Assembly: GCA_020746995.1 (NCBI GenBank)
Contig: JAGPXD010000006.1
Coordinates: 1,798,001 to 1,862,000, forward strand
DNA length: 64,000 nucleotides
From: Plectosphaerella cucumerina
Taxonomy: Eukaryota; Ascomycota; Sordariomycetes; Glomerellales; Plectosphaerellaceae
Direction: 5' to 3'
Shown here: in pieces, positions 23,142 to 33,389 of the stretch
How positions within the stretch are numbered: the first letter of the stretch is position 1
Layout: each line of letters opens with the position of its first letter
The notes under the pieces: model-generated
What the model saw: the letters and a program-made list of their open reading frames with translations, nothing else
The model's database searches: none
Told to the model about the DNA's origin: nothing
Made by a program: the position numbers and the translations under genes

Positions 23142-25775
23142 ATGGTCAAGAAACGCACTCCCACTCTTTGCGAGTGGGCCCTCGGCTTCTCCATCGAGGA
23201 TTTCGTCGAGAACAAGCAGCGTCGACAGAACAAGAATGCCGGCAAGACGAGCCCGCGGTTCAAGCTTGAGATGTCAACCGATGATGAGTCTGGCGAAGAC
23301 TCCCTGAAGATCACCTACCCCCGTTCTGAGCAGGCTCCAGCGGTTGCCACCACGAAGAAGGTTCGCTTCGAAAAGTCTCCCGTCAAGTCCGCTCTCAAAA
23401 AGCCAGCTCCCGAGACGGATTCATCCGAAGCCACAGAGACCACTACGGAGGCGGAGAGCACTACCGAGGCCGAGACCACAACCGATGCGCAAACAACGAC
23501 CGAGGCTGAGACCACTACCTCTGGAGGCGAACAGTCTTCTGATGCCGCCGACTCATCCGACTCGTCCAAGAGCTCCACCCCGAGAAGAAAGAAGGGTAAG
23601 CGATTCATCATGAGCTCCGATTCATCCGACGCCGATTCCACAGACGATTCAGAGTTCGACTCGGATTGCTCCTGCCGAAAATGCCGCCACCGAGCCCGAC
23701 ATCTGACCAGGATAGGAAAAGACAAGTGCAAGAAGACCAAATCATCGTCCTCCGGAAGCGACACCTCGTCATCAGGATCCGACCAGAAGAAGCAGAAGAA
23801 GTCTCCCAAGGGAAAGAAGGGCTCTCCCGAGTCCAACAAGTCCAACAAGTCCAAGAAGAAGCAGGTCCCGGTTCAAGAGTCGGAGAATGATGGAGAGGAT
23901 GAAACTTCCAGCGAGGAAGAGACGCCGAAGAAGGCTAAGAAGACCAAGGGCGGGAGAGGCGGAAAGGACAAGAGCAAGAACAAGTCTTCTTCTTCCGACA
24001 AAGAAGACGGCGACGGAAAAGAAAAGAAGAAGGGCGGCAAGAACAAGGCGAAGAATGCCACCGACAACAACGTCGGTCCTGAGAAGGAAACTCCCGCCGT
24101 CACTGCCGACACTTCTGAGAAGTCCGACAATTCCAGCGACAAGATAGGCGGAGAGCGGAAGAAGAAGCCTCTGCCCGAGCCAGGCCTATCCCCAGATCTC
24201 CGTCGCCCAAACCTTATCCTTCCCGTCACCGCCCAGGTTCTCCAGGTTGAGCATGCCATTGAGGCAATGGAGGATCCTCGCCCCAACGCTTTCCACGACA
24301 GCCATCATGGTGTCGTCCGCGTCTACCACGGCCCGGCTTACGGCAACCCGTACGGCACCCTGTACCCGGTCAGAGATTCCACAAAGGCCATGCTGCCCGT
24401 CGGCACTCCTCATCCCCTCATGAACCCATACCTGAACGGGTTCAAGACGACCACCAACCCAGGCGAGGTGGCCAACGAGGGAAACTCGCATTGGAACTTC
24501 CCCACGGCTGCCCCTATGCCCAATGCACCGCCAGAGAAGCGTCCGAGTCCTCCGCAGCAGTATCGCTCACCCCCTCAACAACCCCAGGCTCCTGCTGTTG
24601 AGACCAGGCAAGCCCCATCGCCCCCCAGGGCACCCGCCATGTCTGGTGCCCTCGATCATCCTGGCTCGCCGCAGTTCCTCAACGTCTACCCTCCTGGATG
24701 GACTCAGAATATGAGGCTTGTAAGAGAAGATGGCTCTAGAAAACCTCACGGTAATCGAGCTGACGCGAAGCAGAACGGATACCCCGTCAATGTCAACATG
24801 TATTCGTACGGAGCACCTCTTCGCGGCGACTCGTGGAGCAAGGAGGGTCGCGAGCGCTTCGCGAAGCTTGCTCGCGACTGGAGACTTCGCAGAAACGGCC
24901 CCGACATTATGAGTGACAACAATGCCGGTCCTGGCTTGCACTCATATCAAGGAGCCGCCCAGAACGACCGACGCAGCACCGGCGAAAAGTCGGTTCACCC
25001 AGACCTTCAATGGGAAACCCCCGTTGGGCCGGAGGTAGCAAGCTGGGTCAACGAACAACAATCCGGTGGAGTGGCTGGGGATGGAGCAGGTGACGCTTGG
25101 GGTGGAAGTGGAAATGGCGCCGCAAACAACGACAACGCCAACGGCTGGGGTGGCAGCTGGGGAAAGCCTCCCTCCAACAATGGCAGCAAGAATGGCAGTC
25201 AGACGGGAAGCAAAAGTGGCCAGGCATCTGGAGGCAACGGTAGCTGGGGTGCTGCCCCCCAGTGGAGTCCCCAGGCATCCGTCAAGTCTGGCGGCAACGG
25301 AGGCTCCAACAACAGCCCTCAAGCTTCCAACAAGTCCAACAAGTCGAGCGGCTCCAATAGGGACAACGCCCAGCCTGACAACTCTGGCTGGGGCAACATC
25401 CCTGTCCCTGTCGACAACAGTTGGGGTACCACGGAGAACAACGTCGGCGTCAGCAGCAGGGTCTCCAGCGGCGGCTCCAAGGGATCCAAGGACTCCAAGG
25501 GCTCCAAGGGTTCCAAGGGCTCCAAGAAGTCCCAGAACGGCTGCGCCCCTGCAGACCAAGCTGTCGACAACAGCGTCGGCCCAACGCAAGCGCAGACCAA
25601 TGATGATTGGAACAAAAGCGAAGAACCCTCGAACAACATGCCCGGAGCGTTCAAGGAAGATGAGGGCGGCATGCAGAATGCTACTTTTCATCAGACGGGA
25701 CCTCCCAAGGACACCGGCGGCTACAGCTGGGGCGATACATCTGCCGCCCAGGAACCAGTTCAGGTCAACTGGTGA
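23142..25775 (+). CDS. Large intrinsically disordered low-complexity protein, 877 aa
   Basis: Single exon. The first true ATG of the frame is at 23142 (MVKKRTPTLCEWALGF); the frame is open further upstream but without an ATG. Along the protein come an acidic and basic N-terminus, Thr/Glu repeats (TTEAETTT) at about residues 100-130, Ser/Asp and Lys-rich blocks (residues 130-340), a short aromatic or histidine-rich middle (FHDSHHGVVRVYHGPAYGN), and a Gly/Asn/Ser/Trp-rich C-terminus. That C-terminus includes GSKGSKDSKGSKGSKGSK, made by a 9-bp DNA repeat. The motif MSDNNAGPGLHSYQ also occurs, slightly altered, in the preceding gene. Composition and position beside a similar gene suggest a scaffold or condensate-forming protein, but this is inference. 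No catalytic domain is visible. Confidence 0.75.
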   Translation: MVKKRTPTLCEWALGFSIEDFVENKQRRQNKNAGKTSPRFKLEMSTDDESGEDSLKITYPRSEQAPAVATTKKVRFEKSPVKSALKKPAPETDSSEATETTTEAESTTEAETTTDAQTTTEAETTTSGGEQSSDAADSSDSSKSSTPRRKKGKRFIMSSDSSDADSTDDSEFDSDCSCRKCRHRARHLTRIGKDKCKKTKSSSSGSDTSSSGSDQKKQKKSPKGKKGSPESNKSNKSKKKQVPVQESENDGEDETSSEEETPKKAKKTKGGRGGKDKSKNKSSSSDKEDGDGKEKKKGGKNKAKNATDNNVGPEKETPAVTADTSEKSDNSSDKIGGERKKKPLPEPGLSPDLRRPNLILPVTAQVLQVEHAIEAMEDPRPNAFHDSHHGVVRVYHGPAYGNPYGTLYPVRDSTKAMLPVGTPHPLMNPYLNGFKTTTNPGEVANEGNSHWNFPTAAPMPNAPPEKRPSPPQQYRSPPQQPQAPAVETRQAPSPPRAPAMSGALDHPGSPQFLNVYPPGWTQNMRLVREDGSRKPHGNRADAKQNGYPVNVNMYSYGAPLRGDSWSKEGRERFAKLARDWRLRRNGPDIMSDNNAGPGLHSYQGAAQNDRRSTGEKSVHPDLQWETPVGPEVASWVNEQQSGGVAGDGAGDAWGGSGNGAANNDNANGWGGSWGKPPSNNGSKNGSQTGSKSGQASGGNGSWGAAPQWSPQASVKSGGNGGSNNSPQASNKSNKSSGSNRDNAQPDNSGWGNIPVPVDNSWGTTENNVGVSSRVSSGGSKGSKDSKGSKGSKGSKKSQNGCAPADQAVDNSVGPTQAQTNDDWNKSEEPSNNMPGAFKEDEGGMQNATFHQTGPPKDTGGYSWGDTSAAQEPVQVNW
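25475..25530 (+). repeat. In-frame 9-bp repeat encoding Ser-Lys-Gly units
   Basis: Five to six copies of a GGCTCCAAG-like unit inside the disordered gene. The unit is a multiple of three, so copy-number change would keep frame. Confidence 0.8.
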
Positions 25776-26262
25776 GCGGAGGCGAGTTGGGACGGTGTTG
25801 GGGTGTGGTGCGGTCACATGGGTACCTTGCGTGTCTCTTTGTTTTCATGGCGTTCTGGGATTCAGCAGTGGTGACTGCGCTTTGGAAGTTGATGTTGCGG
25901 GCAACTGGGCTCGCATTCATGGAGATCATGAGGTTCGTCACTGACGGCGACGGGGAGGTTTGCGAGGCATCAGACGGAGAACACTTTTGGTAGGACATGG
26001 CCTTTACTACACATTTAGTCATGGGTCACAGTTGCGCGAGAGAAATAAAATCGCAAAAGCGAAGGAGTTGTCCATTCCAAACTTGTCCCTGTAAAAGCTA
26101 ATTGAACCCCTGAGGTCTTGCCAGTCAATGGCATGCCTGGAAGCGAGAAGACCTGATAAAGACGGAGCGGAGAGTTCGACGCAACCAAGGTGGGCGCACG
26201 ACGAGAGTTGTTGCAAAAGCGAAAGCAACGAGGAAGCTCTTCTCACGAGAAGAAACAACCCC
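25776..26262. other. Convergent intergenic region
   Basis: 3' flanks of the disordered-protein gene (plus) and eIF5 (minus). Nothing else was seen. Confidence 0.6.
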
Positions 26263-27590
26263 TTACTCGTCGTCGGACTCCTCCTCCTCGGAAGCCTCGG
26301 CCAGCCAGGTGATGAAGGGCTCGGCGGCCTTGCGGACCTTCTTGGAGGTGGCGAGGTCGGTGTACTTCTTGCTAGCCTTGGAGCCCCACTTGGTGGCGAC
26401 CTCCTCGCTGAGGAGGTCGTAGTTGTAGTAGAGCTGGAGGATCTTGACGATCTTGTCGTAGATCTCGGGGTGCTCCTTGCCAAGGGTGCCGATGAGGCGC
26501 TCGGTGCCGCCGAGGAGGGCCTTTTCGTGACGCTCGGAGCTGACGAACTATGGAAGGTTAGCAAACACGATGTAAGTAGGAGGAGCGGAAGGGTGGTACG
26601 AACCTGCTTCATCATGCCGGCGCGCTTGGGGATCTGGGCGCAAATGTTCTCGTCAAAGATGGTCTGGACCAGGACGAGGACGGAGCGGTGCTTGCTCTCG
26701 ATGCCGAGCTCCTTGGCCTTGACGAAGATTTCGAGAGAGTCGACCTTATCGACACTGCCCTTCTCCTCGGCCTGCTCCTGGATCCAGTTGCCGAGCTCGT
26801 CGTAGGCAGAGTTGCCACCGCCCTCGCCGTCCTCGTCCTCGTCGTCGCCAATGGACAGCTTCTGCTTGAACTCGCCGGGGAGCTGGGCGTGGCGGGCCTT
26901 GACGGCCTCCTCGCTCATGTCGACGGCCCACTCGTGGTCCTTGACCTCGACCTCGACCGGGGCGAGCTCGGGGGCGTCGTTCTTCATCTTCTCAAACTCG
27001 TCATCGCTGCCGGCGTCGTCGTCGACATCGTTGGAGCCGTTCTCGGAGCCCTCGCCGCCGCTGCCGCTGCCGCCGTTCTCCTTGCCGTTGGCCTGGGCCT
27101 GTTGCTTGGCGCGGCGGGCGGCCTTGCGCTCGGCCTTGTCCTTCTTGCCCTTCTTCGGCTGGTTCTTGAGGATGAAGCCGCTGAGCTTGAGGCGGATGTC
27201 GACGTCGGTGCGCTGGCCGCAGGCCTTGCAGTCGAGCATGATGTGGTCATCCTTGATGCTGATGTCCGTCTCGGGGTTCTTGCACTTCTTGCACAGGACG
27301 AACTTGTTGATGAAGCCATCGAGGTGGTCCTGGAGCTTGGCGGCATCGTGGGCCCCGTTGATGATCCAGCGGTCATCGGGGGGATCAATGTTGGTCTGGG
27401 CGCCGAGCTCGAAGCCGAAGAACTTGATGAGATGGGCACCAGGGCGGGCGAGGGACTGAGCGACGCTGCTCAGGTTGACGACGACGGTCTTGATGCCGTT
27501 GCCCTTGCCCTCGATCTTTGTCTGGATGCGCTCCATCTTGTAACGATAGAAGGCGTCGTTGACATCGCGGCGGACGTTGACGAGAGACAT
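26263..27590 (-). CDS. TIF5: Translation initiation factor eIF5
   Basis: GTPase-activating protein for eIF2 in the cytosolic 43S/48S pre-initiation complex. Exons 26604-27590 and 26263-26547 flank a 56-nt intron (26548-26603) with branch GCTAAC, giving 423 residues. The N-terminal GAP domain starts MSLVNVRRDVNDAFYRYKM, and Arg-15 homology is suggested by the conserved FYRYKM block. The zinc-binding cysteines are at 100, 103, 121 and 124 (CKKC, CKAC). A charged linker (QAQANGKENGG, DDDAGSDDEFE) leads to the C-terminal W2/HEAT domain. The protein ends in the acidic-aromatic box (FITWLAEASEEEESDDE) that contacts eIF2-beta and eIF3. Length and order match the fungal family. Confidence 0.95.
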
Positions 27591-28770
27591 GATTGCGGTA
27601 TTGTTGTCGGAAGACGGACGGTGGGACGATGGTGTACGGAGGTTGACGAGAGTGGTCTCGTACGTCTATGAGATGCGTACGGGATAGTTGAGAGTTAGGA
27701 TGCGAAGCTGATATTGCTGACGCTGGTTCGACCGAAGAACATGTAGATGTCTTTGGTGGGTGGATGGCAGGGTAATAGGCCGGTAGTGGGAAGGGTGAGT
27801 AGGAAGCAGGGGGTTGGCTTCAGTGCTCAGGAAATCTTCTGGTTGACATGGGATAGAGGGAGGTTCGATCGTTTGTTCTGGTGGGAAATCATGAACCACG
27901 GTACTTTTGCTTTTAGTTTCAACCGATTGAGGTACTGATGTTGGGCGATGGACTCCGAGCTATGCGAAACCGCAGCCTGGAAGGAAAGATGTGTCTGGTG
28001 ACGGGGGTCTTGTCGTGCTGATACATAAACAGCTGATTGTGTCTAGTACCGTGAATGGAGGTGTTCGTGCTCTTGGTGAAGAGGCGGACGACGGTCGAGG
28101 GGGTGGTGTGGGAAGGAATCTTGACGGGTTTCCGTAGGTGGCAACTCGACGAGGGTGAAGTTTGGCGGGCTCAGGTTTTGGTGGTGTGGTGCGGTGCGCG
28201 CGGTTGGGTGCGGGGGGTTTGCGGGTTTGCAGTCGAGCGGTTTCTCTGCCGGCTGGTTACGGTGAAGAGTATTCCGTCGACGGATGGATGTGCGTTGCGG
28301 GTTTTGGTGGTCTGGTGGTAGCGGGGGAGAGGAGTCAGGAGGAAGAGTTTTGAATCGTGGAGTGGGGAGGCAAGAGGAGAAGGCAGGGCCTTTTTGGCCT
28401 TCTAGACAGACTTGGAAGGAGCCTGCCGATGTGACGCGACTGGACAGGCGGCAACTGGAGGGGCCGCGTTACATAAGCATTTTCGCACTGTCCTCTTGCT
28501 ACAGGTAAATTCGAAAATTGGTGTTGTTCTTCGTCGGAGTTGATGAACTCACACGGTGCAGTATGTCTGAGCCGCGCATGTGTCCCTGCCTTAGGTTCCA
28601 GCGCTGTCCGAGCCACGCCGCCTGATTCCAACCCTCCAATTCGAAAGACAGGCCGGAGAATGCGTGTCAGGCAACCCTCGACAGACACCGAATGCCGGCC
28701 CAAAGACCAATGTAGGGCTGGCTTCCAAACGGTGGACGCACCTCTTTCCCTCCCTTTAGAAACACTCGAA
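27591..28770. other. Intergenic region upstream of eIF5
   Basis: This is the eIF5 promoter and the P450 3' flank, 1.2 kb in all. Guanine-rich stretches occur on the plus strand (about 28080-28380). Short ORFs here have no start context or domain. No gene or RNA feature is supported. Confidence 0.55.
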
Positions 28771-30465
28771 TCATGGCTTGGCCGTGGACACAGCCGTGTC
28801 GCCGGGCACAAAGTGCAAAAGACAAGTCTGACCGAGAGGCCTCGACGAGATGGCTTGGTCAGCCATGGCCATCATCGCGGGCGTCATCTTGGGGTCCGGC
28901 AGCGTCGTGTACTTGGTGTAGACGTCTTTGAGGAGCGTCTTCATCTCGGCAATAGCAAGGCTAGAAGGGTCATGATCAGCGATGCTGCGACGGCTCGGGT
29001 TTCTCCCGCAACGTGACACAACTTACTGTTTCCCGACGCAGCCCCTTCCGCCGTTTGCAAAAGCAAACATAGTCCGCTTCCTCTCCGCATCTCCTTCGGC
29101 CGCCAGCCAGCGATCGGGGTTGAACCTGTCCGGCTCGGGGAAGACGTGTTCGTTGATCCTATGGACCGAGAAGGCCTGGCAGCTCACGATGGTTTTCTCT
29201 GGGACGAAGTATCCCGAGATGGTCCTCCCGCCTTGCGGCACATATCGCGGGAGCGACATTGGGATGGGCGGGAAGCACCGGAGGCTCTCCTGGACGACTG
29301 CGTCCAGGTAGGGGAGCTTGTCGAAGCTCGTGTCAGGGTTCGCCCTGAGCTCTTCCTGGAGCTTGCGCTGATACTGGAGCGACGAGGGCTGCGAGAGCTC
29401 CCACATGAGGAAGCAGAGCCCGTCCCCGGTCGTGTCAATGCCGGCAGCCATGTGGTCGAGGCACTCCCCCGCCATATCGGTCTGATCCAGCTGCATGCCG
29501 GCAGCCGATTTTTCCTGCATGCGATTGAGGAGCGTGAAGGTTGAGGCGTCCCTCTTGCCGCTGATATCCATAACATAGTTGGTGGCCAGGGGGACTGATC
29601 GCGGCTTGATGAAGAGATCGAGAACACCCGACATGGTGTTGTACAGGTTCGGGTAGTAGTGCTGGATGAGCCGGCCTGGGCCTGTGAGTGAAGGTCTTGG
29701 TAAAGGTAAGGGAGGCAAGGCGTCCTTACTCTTGAGACTGTCGTCCGCGGCAACCTCGTGCATCATGTCTTCGTCCGCCTTTTTCTGAAGGCAGTCTGTG
29801 CCGTAGGGGTTGAACAAGTGGTTCGTCGCACAGTCACAGGCATAGGCGTGGAGGGTCATCTGTCGAGTCTCAATACCAAGAACTAACTGGCGGGTTGGGT
29901 ACGGCTTACGAAGACATCGTGACTCTCACGCTTATCTGCTGACTGTTGGAGTCTCTTCATGAACTTCTGGGATCTCTCTTCGATTCCCGAGAGTGATGCC
30001 GGCTTCATGACGTTGCTGTTGGCATACCTGTCGGCCAGGATCCGTTTCCGCTTGGCATGCTATTCACTGTCAGAATATGTTACTGGACTTGTGAATTCGA
30101 TCACTCACATCCTCCTTGTTCAGGGTTGTAAACATTGTTCGACGGCCGTATACCCTGAATAGATCGTAGAACTCCGTCTTATCGTAGCCACTTCCATTAG
30201 AGCAGTATATTTCCTTGACCGCCTCGTACGACGCGAAGGAGACCTCGTCGGGAGACAGGCGGACAGATGGCCCATACTTCTTGTGAAGCTCGTGGACATA
30301 CTGAGTTCTGTTCGCATGCAGCTCGTGCCATTTCAGCACCAGGGACGTGAAGGATGCATGAGCCGGACCGGGGATTTGTCGGAGGGGCGACCTCAAGCAT
30401 TGAACGAGGTAGACAGCGAGATGGATCACCACAGCCGCGAGGAAGAAGGGTATAAATGGTATCAT
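28771..30465 (-). CDS. Cytochrome P450 monooxygenase (class II, membrane-anchored)
   Basis: Five exons (30109-30465, 29910-30059, 29730-29859, 29027-29681, 28771-28960) encode 493 residues. The introns are 49, 50, 48 and 66 nt. The 48-nt intron (29682-29729) is a multiple of three with no stop, so it is the least certain. The start is the ATG at 30465; the N-terminus MIPFIPFFLAAVVIHLAVYL is a membrane anchor. Hallmarks in order: I-helix AGIDTTGD, K-helix ESLRCFPP, PDRFNPDRW, and the haem loop FANGGRGCVGKH, completed only by splicing the last intron (acceptor TAG at 28961). It oxidises an unknown small substrate using NADPH-P450 reductase at the endoplasmic reticulum. The CYP family could not be assigned. 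It lies between housekeeping genes with no biosynthetic cluster around it. Confidence 0.9.
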
Positions 30466-31227
30466 AGTAGGCAAAGTGACAGAGCATGTGGTGTTTGAAT
30501 GAGGAAAGAGTTACGAGTCGAAACCACTTCTGCCCTCCCCGTATCTATCTACTCCTGCCGCCGTTCCTCGACCCAGCCCGGGATCCTGGCGTTCTTATCT
30601 TGAGGGGCTCGGCGGCCCGGATCCTCCTTGGCCATTCTGGTTAGGTAACAGCCTTCGTGGAGAGGCCGGGCCGGGAGCGGACTGGCGGCAGAGGACACGC
30701 CCGGCTCGGGCATGTCAAGTCTACGGCGAAGTGAGTCGTCCCGACGTCTTCCTTTTCGAACATCGCGAGATCCTCAACAGACGTTACACAGTCCCCTGAC
30801 TGGTCCCCTCTGAACCCGAGGCAAGCTGAGACATGCTGTGAAGGAAAGCCAGCACAGTTCCTCTCCGACCGGCGGCTCCATGTCACAGCCAGCGCTTCCA
30901 ACTGCCGGAGCGGGCCATGTCGGGCCTCGGTGAGTCCACTCACAGCGCTCCTGCACCTGGCAGCACCCGGATTTACCCCTCCGACATGGAGCGGTTCCAG
31001 CGTCCCGCGCCTGCATCGGATCCCACCCAACGCCGCCGCGCTGCCCCGCCATAGCTCTGCGCCAGCCAGCATGAGCTGACCTTGTTGAGGTCTTTTCCCT
31101 AGATGATTCTTTTCTTGCCCGGCCAAGTCTCGCGTTATTTTGCCTCCTCTGCAACTCTCTTGATACTTTCCTCTCCCAAGCAAAACCGTTCTTCCATATT
31201 CTTCAGAAACCCACCCAATTGCCCATC
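30466..31227. promoter_or_regulatory. Divergent promoter region, P450 / tpi1
   Basis: The region lies between divergent starts. Next to tpi1 is a pyrimidine-rich tract (about 31100-31176) directly followed by CAAG (31177-31180), the arrangement typical of strongly expressed glycolytic genes in fungi. The factor sites are not identified. Confidence 0.6.
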
Positions 31228-32195
31228 ATGGCTCGCAAGTTCTTCGTCGGCGGCAACTTCAAGATGTAAGTGCGGGGCGCTTTTCGTGATCTGCTTGCAG
31301 TTGCATCACGGGTCGAGCCGGGGTGGGAAGAGCCAGAGACTGACCGTCGGCTTTTGCGTCCAACAGGAACGGCACTGTGTCGTCCATCAAGGAGATTGTC
31401 GAGAACCTTAACAAGGCCAACCTCGACCCCAACACCGGTACGTGCCTCTCTATCCCTGACGATTCTACCCCCCGAGCCTCACCGGCTAACCCATCCATGC
31501 AGAGGTCGTCATCTCCCCTCCCTCGCTCTACCTCCTCTCCACCCGCGAGCTCCTCCGCAAGGAGGTCGCCGTCGCCGCCCAGAACGTCTTCGACAAGCCC
31601 TGCGGCGCCTTCACCGGCGAGGTCGCCGTCTCCCAGCTCAAGGACGCCGGCGTCAACTGGGCCATCCTCGGCCACTCGGAGCGCCGCACCATCCTCGGCG
31701 AGTCCGACGAGGTCGTCGCCTCCAAGACCAAGTACGCCACCGACAACGGCGTCAGCGTCATCTGGTGCTGCGGCGAGAGCCTCGAGGAGCGCGAGGCCGG
31801 CACCACCGTCGACGTCGTCAGCAAGCAGCTCGCCGCCCTCAAGGCCAAGCTCTCCGACTGGTCCAAGATCGTCATCGCCTACGAGCCCATCTGGGCCATT
31901 GGCACCGGCAAGGTCGCCACCACCTCCCAGGCTCAGGACGTCCACGCCGCCATCCGTGCCTGGCTCAAGGACAACGTCGATGCCAAGGTCGCCGAGGAGA
32001 CCCGCATCCTGTACGGCGGCAGCGTCAACGAGAAGAACTGCTCCGAGCTGGCCAAGCAGGCCGACATTGACGGCTTCCTGGTCGGCGGTGCCAGCCTGAA
32101 GCCCGCCTGTACGTATTGTCCTTTTTTTTGTGTGGACCCCGAGTATCCGCTGACACGCTCTTTCAGTCGTCGATATCATCAACGCCAACCAGTAA
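31228..32195 (+). CDS. tpi1: Triosephosphate isomerase
   Basis: Cytosolic glycolytic enzyme that interconverts dihydroxyacetone phosphate and glyceraldehyde-3-phosphate. Four exons (31228-31265, 31367-31437, 31503-32108, 32167-32195) give 247 residues, the normal length. Active-site features are all present: GGNFKMNG with Lys-12, His-94 in ILGHSERR, Glu-164 in AYEPIWAIGTG (which is also the mobile loop), and the phosphate-binding LYGGSVNEKN and GFLVGGASL. The first intron interrupts the Met codon after Lys-12, and the last exon carries only the end, FVDIINANQ. Strong codon bias to C-ending codons fits high expression. A 371-codon antisense frame covering the gene is a by-product of this bias. 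Confidence 0.98.
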
Positions 32196-32467
32196 ACGGG
32201 GCGTTTGTTGCGCAGGGCGTTGCTGGAGAACCAGAGCATGATCCTGGACCCTAGAACACCCACACAAAATATGAATACACAAAGCATGTGAAGCACCATT
32301 CGAGTTCTCCCGCCGCTGTGAAGATAAATGTGATTTGCGTCATCGGGGGATATCTTTGGGCCCCCCGTTCCCATATTGTACAGGCATCTGAAGACGCTCT
32401 CCTTCTATGCTGCCAGACATCGTATAATACAGCCTCGTGTCCAATCCGCTTCCCATTGTCCCCTCTC

Positions 32468-32995
32468 TTATACCGCCATTCCGTCGCCGTGGTAAGGACT
32501 CCAGACACCTCTGACACTGGGGTTCTCGCTGGAGACGGGCTTGTTCACCCTCTTCAGCTTGTCGCCGTTGGTATCGCGCAGGGACTCGGCGTGCTTGAGG
32601 ATCTCCAGGGGCTCCATGTTCTTGACGCAGAGGGCGCGTGTCCGTCCGTTGATGTAGTGGCCGATGATGTAGGGGTGGTTGGCGGGCTTCGGGGAGACGG
32701 AGATTTCGATCTGGGGGTGGGCGGCGGCGAACTTGGGGAGCTGAGACTTGAGGAAGCCGCTGGAGACGGTTAGCAATTGTTTTTTGAATTAATTTTGCTG
32801 GCGGATGCCTACTTCATGCCCTTGGAGCTACCGGCCCAGTCGCAGTAGTGGAAGTCGAGCTTCTTGCACTGGAGGATGAAGGCTCCGAGGCCGTTCTGTA
32901 GAGTGAATGGGTCAGCTGATCGGTTCTTAAAGTCATTTCGTGACATTTCAACATACCCGGCCCGACGACACGGTCTTCAATGCCTGGATCGTCAT
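32468..32995 (-). CDS. Mitochondrial large-subunit ribosomal protein mL43 (MRPL51 of yeast)
   Basis: Component of the mitochondrial large ribosomal subunit. Three exons (32957-32995, 32813-32895, 32468-32759) with introns of 61 and 53 nt encode 137 residues. The start MTIQALKTVSSGR splices to NGLGAFILQCKKLDFHYCDW, then to NGFLKSQLPKFAAAHP and YINGRTRALCVKNMEP. The order and motifs fit the mL43/L51-S25-CI-B8 thioredoxin-like family. It is convergent with tpi1, with only 272 bp between stop codons, and divergent from the U1-70K gene across 394 bp. Its short N-terminus is basic enough for mitochondrial import without a clear cleaved presequence. Confidence 0.93.
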
Positions 32996-33389
32996 GGCGT
33001 CTGGTGGATGGCTGGCAGCTCGATCTGGCTCCTGTCTGCTGTCGCCTGACAATCTTTCCAAACTCGAGTTGGTCGCGAGATTTCTCGATGGACGCACCCG
33101 ATCGGTACTAGCGTCTCAGGAAGAACCCCGGGAGAGGCCTCAACGCCAATCAGGCAGCACGCACAAAGGGGACCCACTGTTCCAGACTCGTGGGCTAGGC
33201 CTCATCTCTTCTGCCTCAGCGCAAGATCTACAAATTCCGCGTGAAGACGCGCAACAAAGGGATATTAACCACCTCGGACCTGCATCGCCAGGATTTCGTC
33301 AATTGCGGGAAGCCGAGCCCCCTCTCGCCCTCTTTCTTCTTTACCCCACCTGGGCGCGAACCCCTCGGTCTACCGACAGCTACGCGACG
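32996..33389. promoter_or_regulatory. Bidirectional promoter region, mL43 / U1-70K
   Basis: 394 bp between divergent start codons. No TATA box is obvious. Plus-strand open frames run through it but lack any domain. Confidence 0.5.

Noticed and set aside
24942..25817. 291-codon minus-strand frame opposite the disordered gene
   Set aside because: Low-complexity shadow with no start context or domain.
26688..27671. 327-codon plus-strand frame opposite eIF5
   Set aside because: Ala/Leu/Val/Asp-rich shadow of a biased coding strand; eIF5 is certain.
31259..32374. 371-codon minus-strand frame opposite tpi1
   Set aside because: It mirrors a gene with strong third-position C bias, covers its exons and introns, and has no domain.
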